Notes under the pieces: generated by a model | What the model was told of the DNA's origin: nothing | What the model saw: only the letters and a program-made list of their open reading frames with translations | The model's database searches: none | Shown here: piece by piece, positions 8,716 to 15,339 of the stretch | Position numbering within the stretch: the stretch's first letter is position 1 | How the letters are laid out: each line of letters begins with the position of its first letter | Assembly: GCF_003934285.1 (NCBI RefSeq) | Contig: NZ_RQWJ01000002.1 | Location: 248,001-312,000 of the forward strand | From: Brevundimonas fluminis | GTDB taxonomy: Bacteria > Pseudomonadota > Alphaproteobacteria > Caulobacterales > Caulobacteraceae | Direction: 5' to 3' | Length of the DNA: 64,000 nucleotides | Made by a program: the position numbers and the translations under genes

Positions 8716-9156
8716 ATGAAACACGAAGGTTATGATCGGCCGAGAACAATCGCGGGGCTTGTGGCCAAGCGGGCGGAACTTGCTCGGCTATTGAAGCAAT
8801 TGCGGGCAGACGAGCGCAAGGTGATCTGCGACCTCGACCACGTCGATGCCGCCATCCGGCTGTTCGACCAGAACGCCGACACCACGAAGATCGTGCGGTA
8901 TCCCACCAAGCACCGGGCCAAGAAGGGCGAGGTGGTCAGGCTTGTCGTTCGGATGCTCAGGGGCGCAGATCGCCCACTGACGTCGCTCGACATCGTCCAC
9001 CAGCAGATCAAGGAGCGGGGGCTCAAGGCCGACGAAGCCACGGTCGTCCTGATGCGGAAGCGCGTCGGCGCTTGTCTCACCAAGCTCAAGAGCCACGGCC
9101 ATGTGCGGGTGGTGCCGCAGGCGGGCCTCTATCAGGGCTGGGAGTGGGCTCGATGA
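8716..9156 (+). CDS. Coiled-coil plus winged-helix protein (transposon passenger)
   Basis: 146 residues. Residues 15-55 are a charged helical region (KRAELARLLKQLRADERKV) likely to form a coiled coil. Residues 75-140 look like a winged helix (VVRMLRGADRPLTSLDIV, then VGACLTKLKSHGHVRVV and a GLYQGWEW wing). The C-terminal half resembles that of the protein at 13182-13700 in the same element, including the ADRPLT motif. A DNA-binding or accessory transposition role is possible. The family is unknown to me. Its stop overlaps the next gene (ATGA). Confidence 0.75.
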   Translation: MKHEGYDRPRTIAGLVAKRAELARLLKQLRADERKVICDLDHVDAAIRLFDQNADTTKIVRYPTKHRAKKGEVVRLVVRMLRGADRPLTSLDIVHQQIKERGLKADEATVVLMRKRVGACLTKLKSHGHVRVVPQAGLYQGWEWAR

Positions 9157-9377
9157 GCGCCCGCCGATCCCCGGAACCCATGCGGTTCTGGCGGGGTGCC
9201 CGGTTGTATCAAATCGCTCATGTCCACGATGGCGATGGCTTTATGGGCCTGCGCGACGGGCGGGTGGTGGCTACGGCGCCGGATCGGCCTTCGGTGATGC
9301 GTGCGATCCTCATGACAGCACAGTGGGGCCGCCTGATTCGCCCTAGCGGCCCTAGGGATGCTGCCGTCCGCGATTGA
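9153..9377 (+). CDS. Hypothetical protein (74 residues)
   Basis: Starts at an ATG overlapping the previous stop (ATGA), so it is probably translationally coupled to the winged-helix gene. The sequence is basic, with VHDGDGFMGLRDGRVVATAPDRPS in the centre, which looks like a small beta-rich fold. I recognise no family. The last 26 bp overlap the convergent gene that ends at 9352. Confidence 0.6.
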   Translation: MSARRSPEPMRFWRGARLYQIAHVHDGDGFMGLRDGRVVATAPDRPSVMRAILMTAQWGRLIRPSGPRDAAVRD

Positions 9378-9750
9378 TAGCCTTCTGCTTGAGGCGCTTG
9401 GCTATCGTTTTCTGCTTGCTAGGCTTGTGGGCTGAGTAATCGGCAAGGGCGTGGGCAGGATTAGCCGCGAGATCGCCCGCCGCCGGCAGAGGGTCAGATA
9501 CGCAGGGCAGAGCCTCCGCACCGAACTCCGCGACATTGACCGCGTAAACCGCGACCGATTCAAAGCCATTCGAGGTGTAGAGCGAGTGTGAGTCTGCCGC
9601 TGTTGTCAGGCTTGAGCGATCAACTGATAGCTTGTTGTCGTCCTTGACGCTCGGTTGGAAAGGCTGGCTCGAAAGCTGCCCGTCCACCACGAAGTTCGGA
9701 TGCACTTGACGAAAAAGGAGTTCGTTGTCGTCGTCGAGTTTGTCAGCCAT
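9352..9750 (-). CDS. Passenger protein B of a two-gene module (132 residues)
   Basis: The ATG lies within the end of the 383-residue gene (8-nt overlap), so the two are almost certainly coupled. The N-terminal part has LLFRQVHPNFVVDGQL and FQPSVKDDNKLSVDR; the middle has VAVYAVNVAEFGAEALP followed by DPLP; the C-terminus is strongly basic (KPSKQKTIAKRLKQKAINRG). From memory, similar small proteins (HP-F, SSQ-F-P, D-LSV, V-x-EC pattern) occur in many unrelated bacteria next to a larger partner, but I know of no assigned function. Confidence 0.7.
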   Translation of the reverse strand: MADKLDDDNELLFRQVHPNFVVDGQLSSQPFQPSVKDDNKLSVDRSSLTTAADSHSLYTSNGFESVAVYAVNVAEFGAEALPCVSDPLPAAGDLAANPAHALADYSAHKPSKQKTIAKRLKQKAINRGRQHP

Positions 9751-10894
9751 TGGCGCCCTGCTCAGCCAGCTTGGCGTCGAAGACCTCAACGAACGCGTCA
9801 TTGATGCCGTCGAAGTTTTGCGGCTCCATCTCGTCGGGGCCGTCAATCTGAACGCCGAACATTTCCACGCTGCCGTCGGCAGCGATTTCAACGGAATAGT
9901 CCCACCCGTTTTGTTCGATCTCGAAGAGAATGCCGCCAGCCACGGTAGGGAAGATGAGGTAGTGCGCAGCGAACAGCGGGCGCTTGTCCAAAAGGCGTTG
10001 AGCCGCTTGGTCGGCCGCTTCGGAGACACCTAGGCCCTCGCCGTCATACCAACCATCTTCGAGCTTGCGGAGTTCGGCTAGGCGTTCTCTCCGTTTCAGA
10101 AGATCGGCGACAATTTCCTCGTCAATAAGATCCACGTCGAATGAATCCACGACACCTTTGAAGACGTCGTTGTTGTCCAACTCGATCATGAGATCGAACT
10201 GAACCTGAGCGTTCATGCTACCGTCGAACTCGAATTCGACACGCTCGGCATCCAGCGCAATTGCGATCTCGCCGTGCTGCTCCGTTTCAACCCTAATGTG
10301 GCCGCCAATGCCGTCGGCGTTGATGACAGAGCCAAGGAGCCGACCTATGCCCTCATATCGGCTTCGGTAGCTTCCTCGAGTGTGGGTGATGATCCGCTTG
10401 CGGCGCTCGGTGTCCAGGAAGATGACTTCGCCTTCGTTGTCCGCGCTGCCCTGAAACTCGATCTTCTCACCGTCGCGCAATCCTGCGCCGAACTTGTTGA
10501 GCGCCCGAACCTGTTCCGAAGACAGCGCCACAGGGAAGTTGTCGTTTCCGGCGGCCTCGACAAGGTCCAGAACTCTCTTGTAGGCGCGATCGACTACCTC
10601 GGAGAGCTGGTCGGTAAGGCCCGGCAGGTTCGCTTGAGCGGTCTCGCGATTCCATTCGAGCTTCGGAACTGCGCTACCTTCTTCGATCGCGATGAGATCG
10701 AAAGAGAAACTCTTGTCGAATCCCCTCGGCAGCCTCTGCTTCTCGCGGTTTGCGGCTCTCCATTCGGCCTTTGCGAAAGACACGAGTAGATCGCGAAAAG
10801 CCGGCAGGTCAAACAGGACGTCAACAGGCAGGCGCGCGTCGTGGAAACGAGCACCGACATATCTCAAACCGAACGTCTGGTTCTCGCCAGCCAT
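9743..10894 (-). CDS. Passenger protein A of a two-gene module (383 residues)
   Basis: Large, acidic and soluble, with no signal peptide or membrane segment. Residues 1-80 have FHDARLPVDVLFDLPAFRDL. The middle (about 130-245) is beta-rich (KIEFQGSADNEGEVIFLDTE; IRVETEQHGEIAIALDAE). The C-terminal 120 residues start with ELRKLEDGWYDGEGLGVSE and continue with YLIFPTVAGGILFEIEQNG and WDYSVEIAADGSVEMF. I recall that C-terminal pattern (LxDGW-DGEG ... PTxxGG) from many unannotated bacterial proteins. Paired with the overlapping 132-residue gene. Function unknown. Confidence 0.75.
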   Translation of the reverse strand: MAGENQTFGLRYVGARFHDARLPVDVLFDLPAFRDLLVSFAKAEWRAANREKQRLPRGFDKSFSFDLIAIEEGSAVPKLEWNRETAQANLPGLTDQLSEVVDRAYKRVLDLVEAAGNDNFPVALSSEQVRALNKFGAGLRDGEKIEFQGSADNEGEVIFLDTERRKRIITHTRGSYRSRYEGIGRLLGSVINADGIGGHIRVETEQHGEIAIALDAERVEFEFDGSMNAQVQFDLMIELDNNDVFKGVVDSFDVDLIDEEIVADLLKRRERLAELRKLEDGWYDGEGLGVSEAADQAAQRLLDKRPLFAAHYLIFPTVAGGILFEIEQNGWDYSVEIAADGSVEMFGVQIDGPDEMEPQNFDGINDAFVEVFDAKLAEQGANG

Positions 10895-11063
10895 GTCCTT
10901 CTTTGCGTTGAGGTCCCTAGGTCGTCAACTGAGGCGAGAGTGCCGTTGACTGGTTAACGGCATCCAAAGCTACCGGCAGGGCGCTGAGAGCAGGCCCGGC
11001 CGGCGGTCGCCCGCGACCGATTCATCGTCGCCCAAGCCGGCGATGAATGCAAGAAACACGACA

Positions 11064-11453
11064 TTAGTCGCAGTCCGGGCGCTCCGGGTCCTGCTTGCAC
11101 AGGTTCTGGGTAATCCTGCCCATGATTGTCTCGAACGATTCAGGGGCCGTCGGATTCAAGATCGTGTTCATACGATCCCGAAGTTCCTCGCCCGACACGG
11201 AGCGCCCTTGATGCTCAATGTAGCCGGCGCACCCCGACGAGACCCAAACGGCGTCGGTCGGCCTGAGGTCTTGCTCAACCCACCCTTGGCCTCGCTGGTA
11301 GATGGTTCTCGTCGGACGATCGGCGACATGGCCCTGACCGCAGGTGACCACGGCGTCGCGGCCTTGGAACGTGTAGTAGCGCATCGCGTCCTGCGCCGAG
11401 GCGCCACCGGTCAGCACGACGGCCGCCATGACCCCACCCGCCAAAGATCGCAT
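11064..11453 (-). CDS. Secreted hypothetical protein (129 residues)
   Basis: Cleavable signal peptide (MRSLAGGVMAAVVLTGGASA, probable cut after ASA). The mature part is small with four Cys (VTCGQGH, SSGCAGY, NLCKQDPERPDCD), fitting a disulfide-bonded periplasmic protein. It is transcribed away from the XRE regulator gene with only 76 bp between their starts, so the regulator might control it. No family recognised. Confidence 0.65.
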   Translation of the reverse strand: MRSLAGGVMAAVVLTGGASAQDAMRYYTFQGRDAVVTCGQGHVADRPTRTIYQRGQGWVEQDLRPTDAVWVSSGCAGYIEHQGRSVSGEELRDRMNTILNPTAPESFETIMGRITQNLCKQDPERPDCD

Positions 11454-11529
11454 CTGAGCCTCCCGATCCGCAATAATCTGTAGGCTATAACCCGTGGTTT
11501 AACGGCTCCTGAATCTGTCGGCTACGCCC

Positions 11530-11796
11530 ATGAACGGGCGGACGCTGGTCGCATGGAATCTGAGGCGGCTGAGGACCGAGCGCGGGGTCTCGCAGGAACG
11601 GCTCGCCGCAGACGCCGGCGTGGACCGCGCCTACATCAGCGAGCTTGAACGCGAGCGGGGGAATGCCAGTGTCGATCTGCTGGACCGGCTCGCCGGAGTG
11701 CTAAGCGTTCAGGTGAGCGAGTTCTTGAGGGTGCCGCCGACGGGGTCCGAGAAGGTCAAGCCACTGCGAGCTGGTCGGAAGCCGACCACCCGCTGA
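11530..11796 (+). CDS. XRE-family transcriptional regulator (88 residues)
   Basis: A compact Cro/CI-type helix-turn-helix: LRRLRTERGVSQERLAADAG, VDRAYISELERERGNASVDL and LDRLAGVLSVQVSEFL occupy residues 11-67, followed by a short basic tail. It resembles single-domain regulators found in mobile elements and restriction/toxin loci. It is divergent from the secreted-protein gene and convergent with the DUF6471 gene. Confidence 0.88.
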   Translation: MNGRTLVAWNLRRLRTERGVSQERLAADAGVDRAYISELERERGNASVDLLDRLAGVLSVQVSEFLRVPPTGSEKVKPLRAGRKPTTR

Positions 11797-11803
11797 GGAC
11801 ACC

Positions 11804-12145
11804 CTAATCCTCGTCGGCGTCGGACGGCGTTCCCATCACCTTGTAAATCTCGGCGACTATCTCGTCCTTCGTGTGAGGCACGCTGTCGTGCCGAGCCTCC
11901 GGGCCGGTGAAGCCCATCATGCCTGCCTCTAGCGTCAGGTTCCGAACCCCTAACGCCACCAAGCACTGCACCCAGAAGGCGGCGCTGAACGTCCCGCGCA
12001 TCACCTTGTTGCGCAGGTTTCGCTCATTTTCCTCGACGCCAAGAACGCGTAGGCGGCTCTCAAGATCGGCGTAGCTGAGGCCGTGTTGAGCCATATGCGC
12101 ACGTATGGTGCCGATGAGCCATCGGGTGAGTTGGTCGTCGTCCAC
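11804..12145 (-). CDS. DUF6471-like small DNA-binding protein
   Basis: 113 residues with a helical core: IRAHMAQHGLSYADLESRLRV, NERNLRNKVMRGTFSAAFWVQCLVALG. This is the DUF6471 pattern, an XRE-like helix-turn-helix variant. The start is a GTG at 12145; a nearby ATG is out of frame. It is divergent from the transposase, and the shared 111-bp gap contains three copies of a dyad operator, so it is a good candidate repressor of the transposase and of itself. Confidence 0.75.
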   Translation of the reverse strand: MDDDQLTRWLIGTIRAHMAQHGLSYADLESRLRVLGVEENERNLRNKVMRGTFSAAFWVQCLVALGVRNLTLEAGMMGFTGPEARHDSVPHTKDEIVAEIYKVMGTPSDADED

Positions 12146-12165
12146 GCATAACCTCTGGCGCTAAA

Positions 12166-12247
12166 GCATCGAAAATGATGCGAACGCATTGACATTGATG
12201 CGCGCATCTGTTTCGGTGCGGACGCATCAAAAACGATGCGTCCGCAC
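12166..12247. promoter_or_regulatory. Triple dyad operator between DUF6471 gene and transposase
   Basis: Three copies of GCATY-N6-GATGC at 12166-12181, 12186-12201 and 12224-12239. Their starts are 20 and 38 bp apart. The third is embedded in a perfect 13-bp inverted repeat (12216-12228 / 12235-12247, 6-nt loop). TTGACA at 12189-12194 is a consensus -35 on the transposase strand, overlapping copy two. The transposase TTG start begins 10 bp after the array. Confidence 0.75.
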
Positions 12248-12256
12248 TAGATACGT

Positions 12257-13225
12257 TTGTCGCAGCATTTTCTCCTTTCTGCAAAGGCGCGATCTCTCAG
12301 CAGCACCCAAGTCGCTCGCATGAGCGAGGAGGAGGCGAGAGCCGCGTTTCGTGCAGTTCGGTTCGCCGACAGCGGCGGGAGGCCAGTATGCCCCCGCTGT
12401 CAGTGCGACGCTGTGCATGAGTTTCAGTGCCGGCCGATCTTTAAATGCAAGGCCTGCGAGCGGCAGTTCTCTCTCACGTCCGGCACCGTCTTCGACCGCC
12501 GCAAGATGCTCTTTCGAGACATCCTCACGGCCATCGCGCTTTTTGTGAACGGCGCCAGCGGCGTGAGCGCGCTCCGCCTGACCCGTGAGATCGACTGCTC
12601 CTACAAGACCGCCTTCGTCCTTTTGCACAAGCTGCGGGAGGCGATGGGTTCCATGCGGGTGGATCGGATGCTGACCGGCGTCGTCGAAGTGGATGGCGTT
12701 TGGGTGGGTGGTCACTTCAAGCAGAAGAACGTCAAGGCGGAGCGGCCGGACCGGCGGGTGAAGAACCCCAAGCGCCTGTCGGTGGTGACGATGCGAGAGC
12801 GCCGGCCGGGCGGTCGGACGATTTCGGTGATCGTGAAGCAGGAGACCGAGGCATTCAACGCGCTGCTACAGCACATCGACCCCTCCGCGAGCATCCGCAC
12901 AGACGAAGGCTCCGCTTGGACGGCCCTGCATATGTTCTTCGACGAGCACAAGCAGATCAATCACAGCGTCCGTTACGCCGAGCCCGGCGGCATCCACACG
13001 AACTGGGCGGAGAGCTTCAACGCCCGCCTTCGGCGGGCCGAACGCGGTGTCCACCACCGCATTTGGGGCCGATACCTTCTCGCGTATGCGCAGGAGCTAG
13101 GTTGGCGCGAAGACTTTCGGCGCGTGGACAACGGCCGGCAGTTCACGTTGGTCGTCGGCGCGGCTGCGAACAGCCCAACCTCTAGGCTGAGCGGTTACTG
13201 GCAGCGGCACCTGCGCGCCGCCTGA
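12257..13225 (+). CDS. IS1595-family transposase
   Basis: 322 residues. An N-terminal zinc ribbon (C45, C48, C64, C67) precedes the DDE catalytic domain with D146 in VEVDGVWVGG, D216 in IRTDEGSAW and E252 in TNWAESFNARLRR, which is the IS1595/ISXO2 pattern. I favour the TTG start at 12257 because the N-terminus MSQHFLLSAKAR is typical of this subgroup; an ATG at 12320 would lose it. It appears intact, so the element may still be active. Its 3' end overlaps the convergent winged-helix gene by 44 bp. Confidence 0.95.
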   Translation: MSQHFLLSAKARSLSSTQVARMSEEEARAAFRAVRFADSGGRPVCPRCQCDAVHEFQCRPIFKCKACERQFSLTSGTVFDRRKMLFRDILTAIALFVNGASGVSALRLTREIDCSYKTAFVLLHKLREAMGSMRVDRMLTGVVEVDGVWVGGHFKQKNVKAERPDRRVKNPKRLSVVTMRERRPGGRTISVIVKQETEAFNALLQHIDPSASIRTDEGSAWTALHMFFDEHKQINHSVRYAEPGGIHTNWAESFNARLRRAERGVHHRIWGRYLLAYAQELGWREDFRRVDNGRQFTLVVGAAANSPTSRLSGYWQRHLRAA

Positions 13226-13700
13226 TAGACCACCGGGCTGGCGGCCCCTCGTGGCGCTCTACCAACCCTCGCACCAATGATCTCTGGCAGGCGCCGTTGG
13301 CGATGTGAGCCAACCGGCTCTTCTCCCGGTGATCTGGTTCGGCGATGCCAAGCTCGGCTGCGATCGCCCTGCCAATTTCCCACGTCGTCAGAGGCCGGTC
13401 GGCGGCCTTGAGCACGCGATAGGCGGCCTTGGCTCCCTCGCCGTGCTTTCGGGTGCGTGGCTTGGTGATGATCGGCCTGACCGCCTCGGGGTCCCAGTGG
13501 GGCTCGAATGCGCGGATCGCCGCGACGTATGCGCGGGCCTGTTCAAGCATCTTCCTCTTTCGGCGCTCGATCTCCAGTTGCTTCTCGATGATCGCGGCGA
13601 CGCCCATGACGGGCTCTACCTCGTGGTCGATCACCTGCAAGGCGCCCATCAGCCGGGCGTATTTGTCTTCGAGTTGGGTGGGGGCGTGTTGTCTGGCCAT
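13182..13700 (-). CDS. Coiled-coil plus winged-helix protein, second copy type
   Basis: 172 residues from the ATG at 13700 (a TTG at 13721 is possible). Residues 10-60 form a long charged helix (IEKQLEIERRKRKMLEQARAY region). Residues 95-165 form a helix-turn-helix with VLKAADRPLTTWEIGRAIA and a terminal GPPARWSIRR wing. The layout and the ADRPLT motif match the gene at 8716-9156. It sits tail-to-tail with the transposase, so it may be an accessory or regulatory partner. Confidence 0.75.
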   Translation of the reverse strand: MARQHAPTQLEDKYARLMGALQVIDHEVEPVMGVAAIIEKQLEIERRKRKMLEQARAYVAAIRAFEPHWDPEAVRPIITKPRTRKHGEGAKAAYRVLKAADRPLTTWEIGRAIAAELGIAEPDHREKSRLAHIANGACQRSLVRGLVERHEGPPARWSIRRRAGAAASNRSA

Positions 13701-13988
13701 AACCACGAGCTTCGCCGTCAAGGCTAAACGACGGGTGATGCGTGATGGTAAACTAAACGCTGATAAGTTGTGGATAGGCGGAACAAGCCCGGAACATCTC
13801 GCTTGTCGCGCGCACCCAAATCAGACCAATCAGAGCGAACCTTGCCGCGTTCGCTCCCACTGTCCACTAGATCGTGTGATTTTTTCGGACATACCCACAA
13901 GATAGGGGTTGCGGAATCGAAAGTGGCAGTCGAGTGTAATGAGTGCCAGCGCGAGGCACGGTCGCGTAATCATGTGTTGGAGATTGGG

Positions 13989-14105
13989 ATGGCCAAATCG
14001 CCCCCCAAGGGACCGCACCGTTCAGCCTCGACGGGCAAATACGTGACGACTGGAACAGCCGTCCGTAACCCGAAGGGCACGGTGTCGGAACCCCGCAAGA
14101 AGTAA
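13989..14105 (+). CDS. Small conserved protein with RSASTGKYVT motif (38 residues)
   Basis: 38 residues: a short basic start, GPHRSASTGKYVTTGTA in the centre and NPKGTVSEPRKK at the end. I recognise this RSAxTGxYVT...HPxTTV pattern from a widespread unannotated small protein, which makes this a real gene despite its size. Function unknown. It begins the plus-strand passenger cluster that runs to the right end. Confidence 0.7.
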   Translation: MAKSPPKGPHRSASTGKYVTTGTAVRNPKGTVSEPRKK

Positions 14106-14233
14106 GTGGGCAGTGCTCGTCTAGGCTGGCGTGATGCGGCCGAAAACGAGGCGTTTGAGAGGAGGAGTCGGTTCCGAAGTTTGGTAGCCGAGGAAACCCG
14201 ACCCTCCCCTCATTTCACCATCAGGCGTTCAAT

Positions 14234-14314
14234 CCCGATGATTCGGGCAGGTTAGAATCAGAGTCCTTGCCGAATCAACCTGCACAGCAGGTGGGAACTT
14301 ACGAACGCCGTTCG
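14234..14314. repeat. Three short hairpins in a gap upstream of the DUF3892 gene
   Basis: Successive small dyads: CCCGA-TGAT-TCGGG at 14234-14247, ACCTGC-ACA-GCAGGT at 14278-14292, and CGAACGCCGTTCG at 14302-14314. The 14106-14331 stretch otherwise shows no gene. The last dyad core recurs downstream at 14820-14832. These could be leader RNA structures or binding sites. Confidence 0.45.
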
Positions 14315-14331
14315 TTCGAAAGAAAATCAAT

Positions 14332-14463
14332 ATGACTCCCCAACGCCCATCCGTTCCGAACGGGCCTCTCCCGAGCCGCCCGTCGTTTCCGCAATCGCCA
14401 CAGCGGCCGTCTTACCCGCCGCGTCCGTCCGCTCCTCCGAGCCCCCGACCGGGCCGCTGGTAG
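14332..14463 (+). CDS. Proline-rich small ORF (43 residues)
   Basis: 43 codons from ATG to TAG. The product is about one third proline with Ser and Arg (PSRPSFPQSPQRPSYPPRP) and is likely disordered. It lies between a hairpin and the DUF3892 gene, on the same strand. Low complexity makes it hard to tell from chance in GC-rich DNA, but the spacing and the absence of another gene here support it moderately. Confidence 0.4.
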   Translation: MTPQRPSVPNGPLPSRPSFPQSPQRPSYPPRPSAPPSPRPGRW

Positions 14464-14520
14464 CTGAACTCCGGCGCGCCGAGGGCGGGCCGGCCTTCTT
14501 CAACATTATCGAGAACACAA

Positions 14521-14796
14521 ATGGCAGACGTCCAAGTTAGCTGCATCAACAAGCAGCCCCGCAACGACCCCTACGAAGGCATCACCCATCTAGGGGGGAC
14601 AGCCGGCGGTGGCTGGAAGTGGACCCGGCAGCAGGTCATCGACTCCATCGAAGCCAAGACGAACACCTTCTACACGCTGGTGAACGGCAATCACGGCAAC
14701 ATAGGTGTCGTTAACGGCCCGAATGGGAAATACGTCCGCACCTATGCGGACGGGAAGTGGAACGACAATCTGCTTTCCCTGCCCGAGTGCCGGTGA
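14521..14796 (+). CDS. DUF3892 domain protein
   Basis: 91 residues matching DUF3892 across its length: VSCINKQPRNDPYEGITHLGG, a Trp-rich turn GGWKWTRQQVIDSIE, FYTLVNGN, KYVRTYADGKWNDNLLSLPEC. The family is widespread and uncharacterised, often in mobile or phage-linked loci. It is flanked on both sides by copies of the CGAACGCCGTTCG dyad. Confidence 0.82.
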   Translation: MADVQVSCINKQPRNDPYEGITHLGGTAGGGWKWTRQQVIDSIEAKTNTFYTLVNGNHGNIGVVNGPNGKYVRTYADGKWNDNLLSLPECR

Positions 14797-14810
14797 GACC
14801 ATTCAGTGGT

Positions 14811-14841
14811 GTAGGGACGCGAACGCCGTTCGTGTCCCTAC
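14811..14841 (+). terminator. Strong hairpin after the DUF3892 gene
   Basis: 14-nt arms (GTAGGGACGCGAAC and GTTCGTGTCCCTAC) around a GCC loop, with one G-U pair. There is no T-tract, so it may be a Rho-linked stop, an mRNA 3'-end stabiliser or a protein site. The loop-proximal core is shared with the dyad at 14302. Confidence 0.5.
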
Positions 14842-14871
14842 ATCCGCAACTTGGGGCGATCCGGGGAACTC

Positions 14872-15309
14872 ATGGATATAAGTTCGGGACTTGCAGCAGC
14901 GGGCCAAGCGCTAACGCTGGTGAAGGGCCTCATCGAGGTGAACGCACAGCTTGACAAGGCTGAGCTAAAAGCCCGGCTGGCTGAAATTTACACAAGCCTT
15001 GCCGATACCAAGATTGCCTTGGCCGATGCGCAAGCCGCACTTGCGGCAAAGGATGCGGAGATCGCCCGTCTGACAACCCGCGAGCGCGAAAAGCCCGCGA
15101 CGGTCAGCTATCGTGGCTACACGTTCGGACTGAACGCAGACGGAACGCCCATAGGGCGCCCTTACTGCCCCGTGTGTGAGCAGAATGGCCGGCTGATTCA
15201 GCTTGTGAGGGCCACCAGCACACGAGACCTCTGCCCGAGTTGCAAAGCACCCTACAACGGCCATCCTTGGCAACTGCCGAAAGAAAGGTGGCCGAGTTCA
15301 GCCGAATAA
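14872..15309 (+). CDS. Coiled-coil and zinc-ribbon protein (145 residues)
   Basis: The N-terminus has an ISSGLAAAGQALTLVKGL hydrophobic helix. Residues 20-75 are a coiled coil (KAELKARLAEIYTSLADTK, then ALAAKDAEIARLTTRE). A YRGYTFGLNADGTPIG linker leads to a C-terminal zinc ribbon CPVC...CPSC. This layout is common in short phage- and island-encoded proteins of unknown function. The stop codon is one base from the right inverted repeat, so this is the last gene of the element. Confidence 0.72.
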   Translation: MDISSGLAAAGQALTLVKGLIEVNAQLDKAELKARLAEIYTSLADTKIALADAQAALAAKDAEIARLTTREREKPATVSYRGYTFGLNADGTPIGRPYCPVCEQNGRLIQLVRATSTRDLCPSCKAPYNGHPWQLPKERWPSSAE

Positions 15310-15310
15310 A

Positions 15311-15339
15311 CCGCTAGGTGTGTTTGCTCCATAATGGCG
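15311..15339 (-). repeat. Right terminal inverted repeat (29 bp)
   Basis: Exact reverse complement of 8648-8676. Its outer ATAATGGCG supplies an ATG (15334) that is in frame with the comM 3' fragment. Confidence 0.97.

Larger units (their letters stand above)
8648..15339 (+). mobile_element. IS1595-family transposon with passenger genes (6,692 bp)
   Basis: Bounded by perfect 29-bp inverted repeats and flanked by the 8-bp duplication GAGTTCAC. It encodes one IS1595-type transposase (12257-13225) in its middle and about twelve other genes. Removing the element and one duplication copy restores an open comM frame of 513 residues. Some IS1595-family elements are known to carry passenger genes, but several kb of cargo including regulators is unusual. 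Passenger DNA has a lower GC content and more AT-rich gaps than the flanking chromosome. Confidence 0.95.

Noticed and set aside
10942-10961. GCCGTT-N8-AACGGC dyad upstream of the 383-residue gene
   Set aside because: Only 6-bp arms, a single copy and no promoter context. It could be an operator but is not distinguishable from chance.
13766-13774. TTGTGGATA, one mismatch from a DnaA box (TTATCCACA), inside the transposon
   Set aside because: A single imperfect box with no cluster, AT-rich unwinding region or replication gene nearby. Not evidence of an origin.
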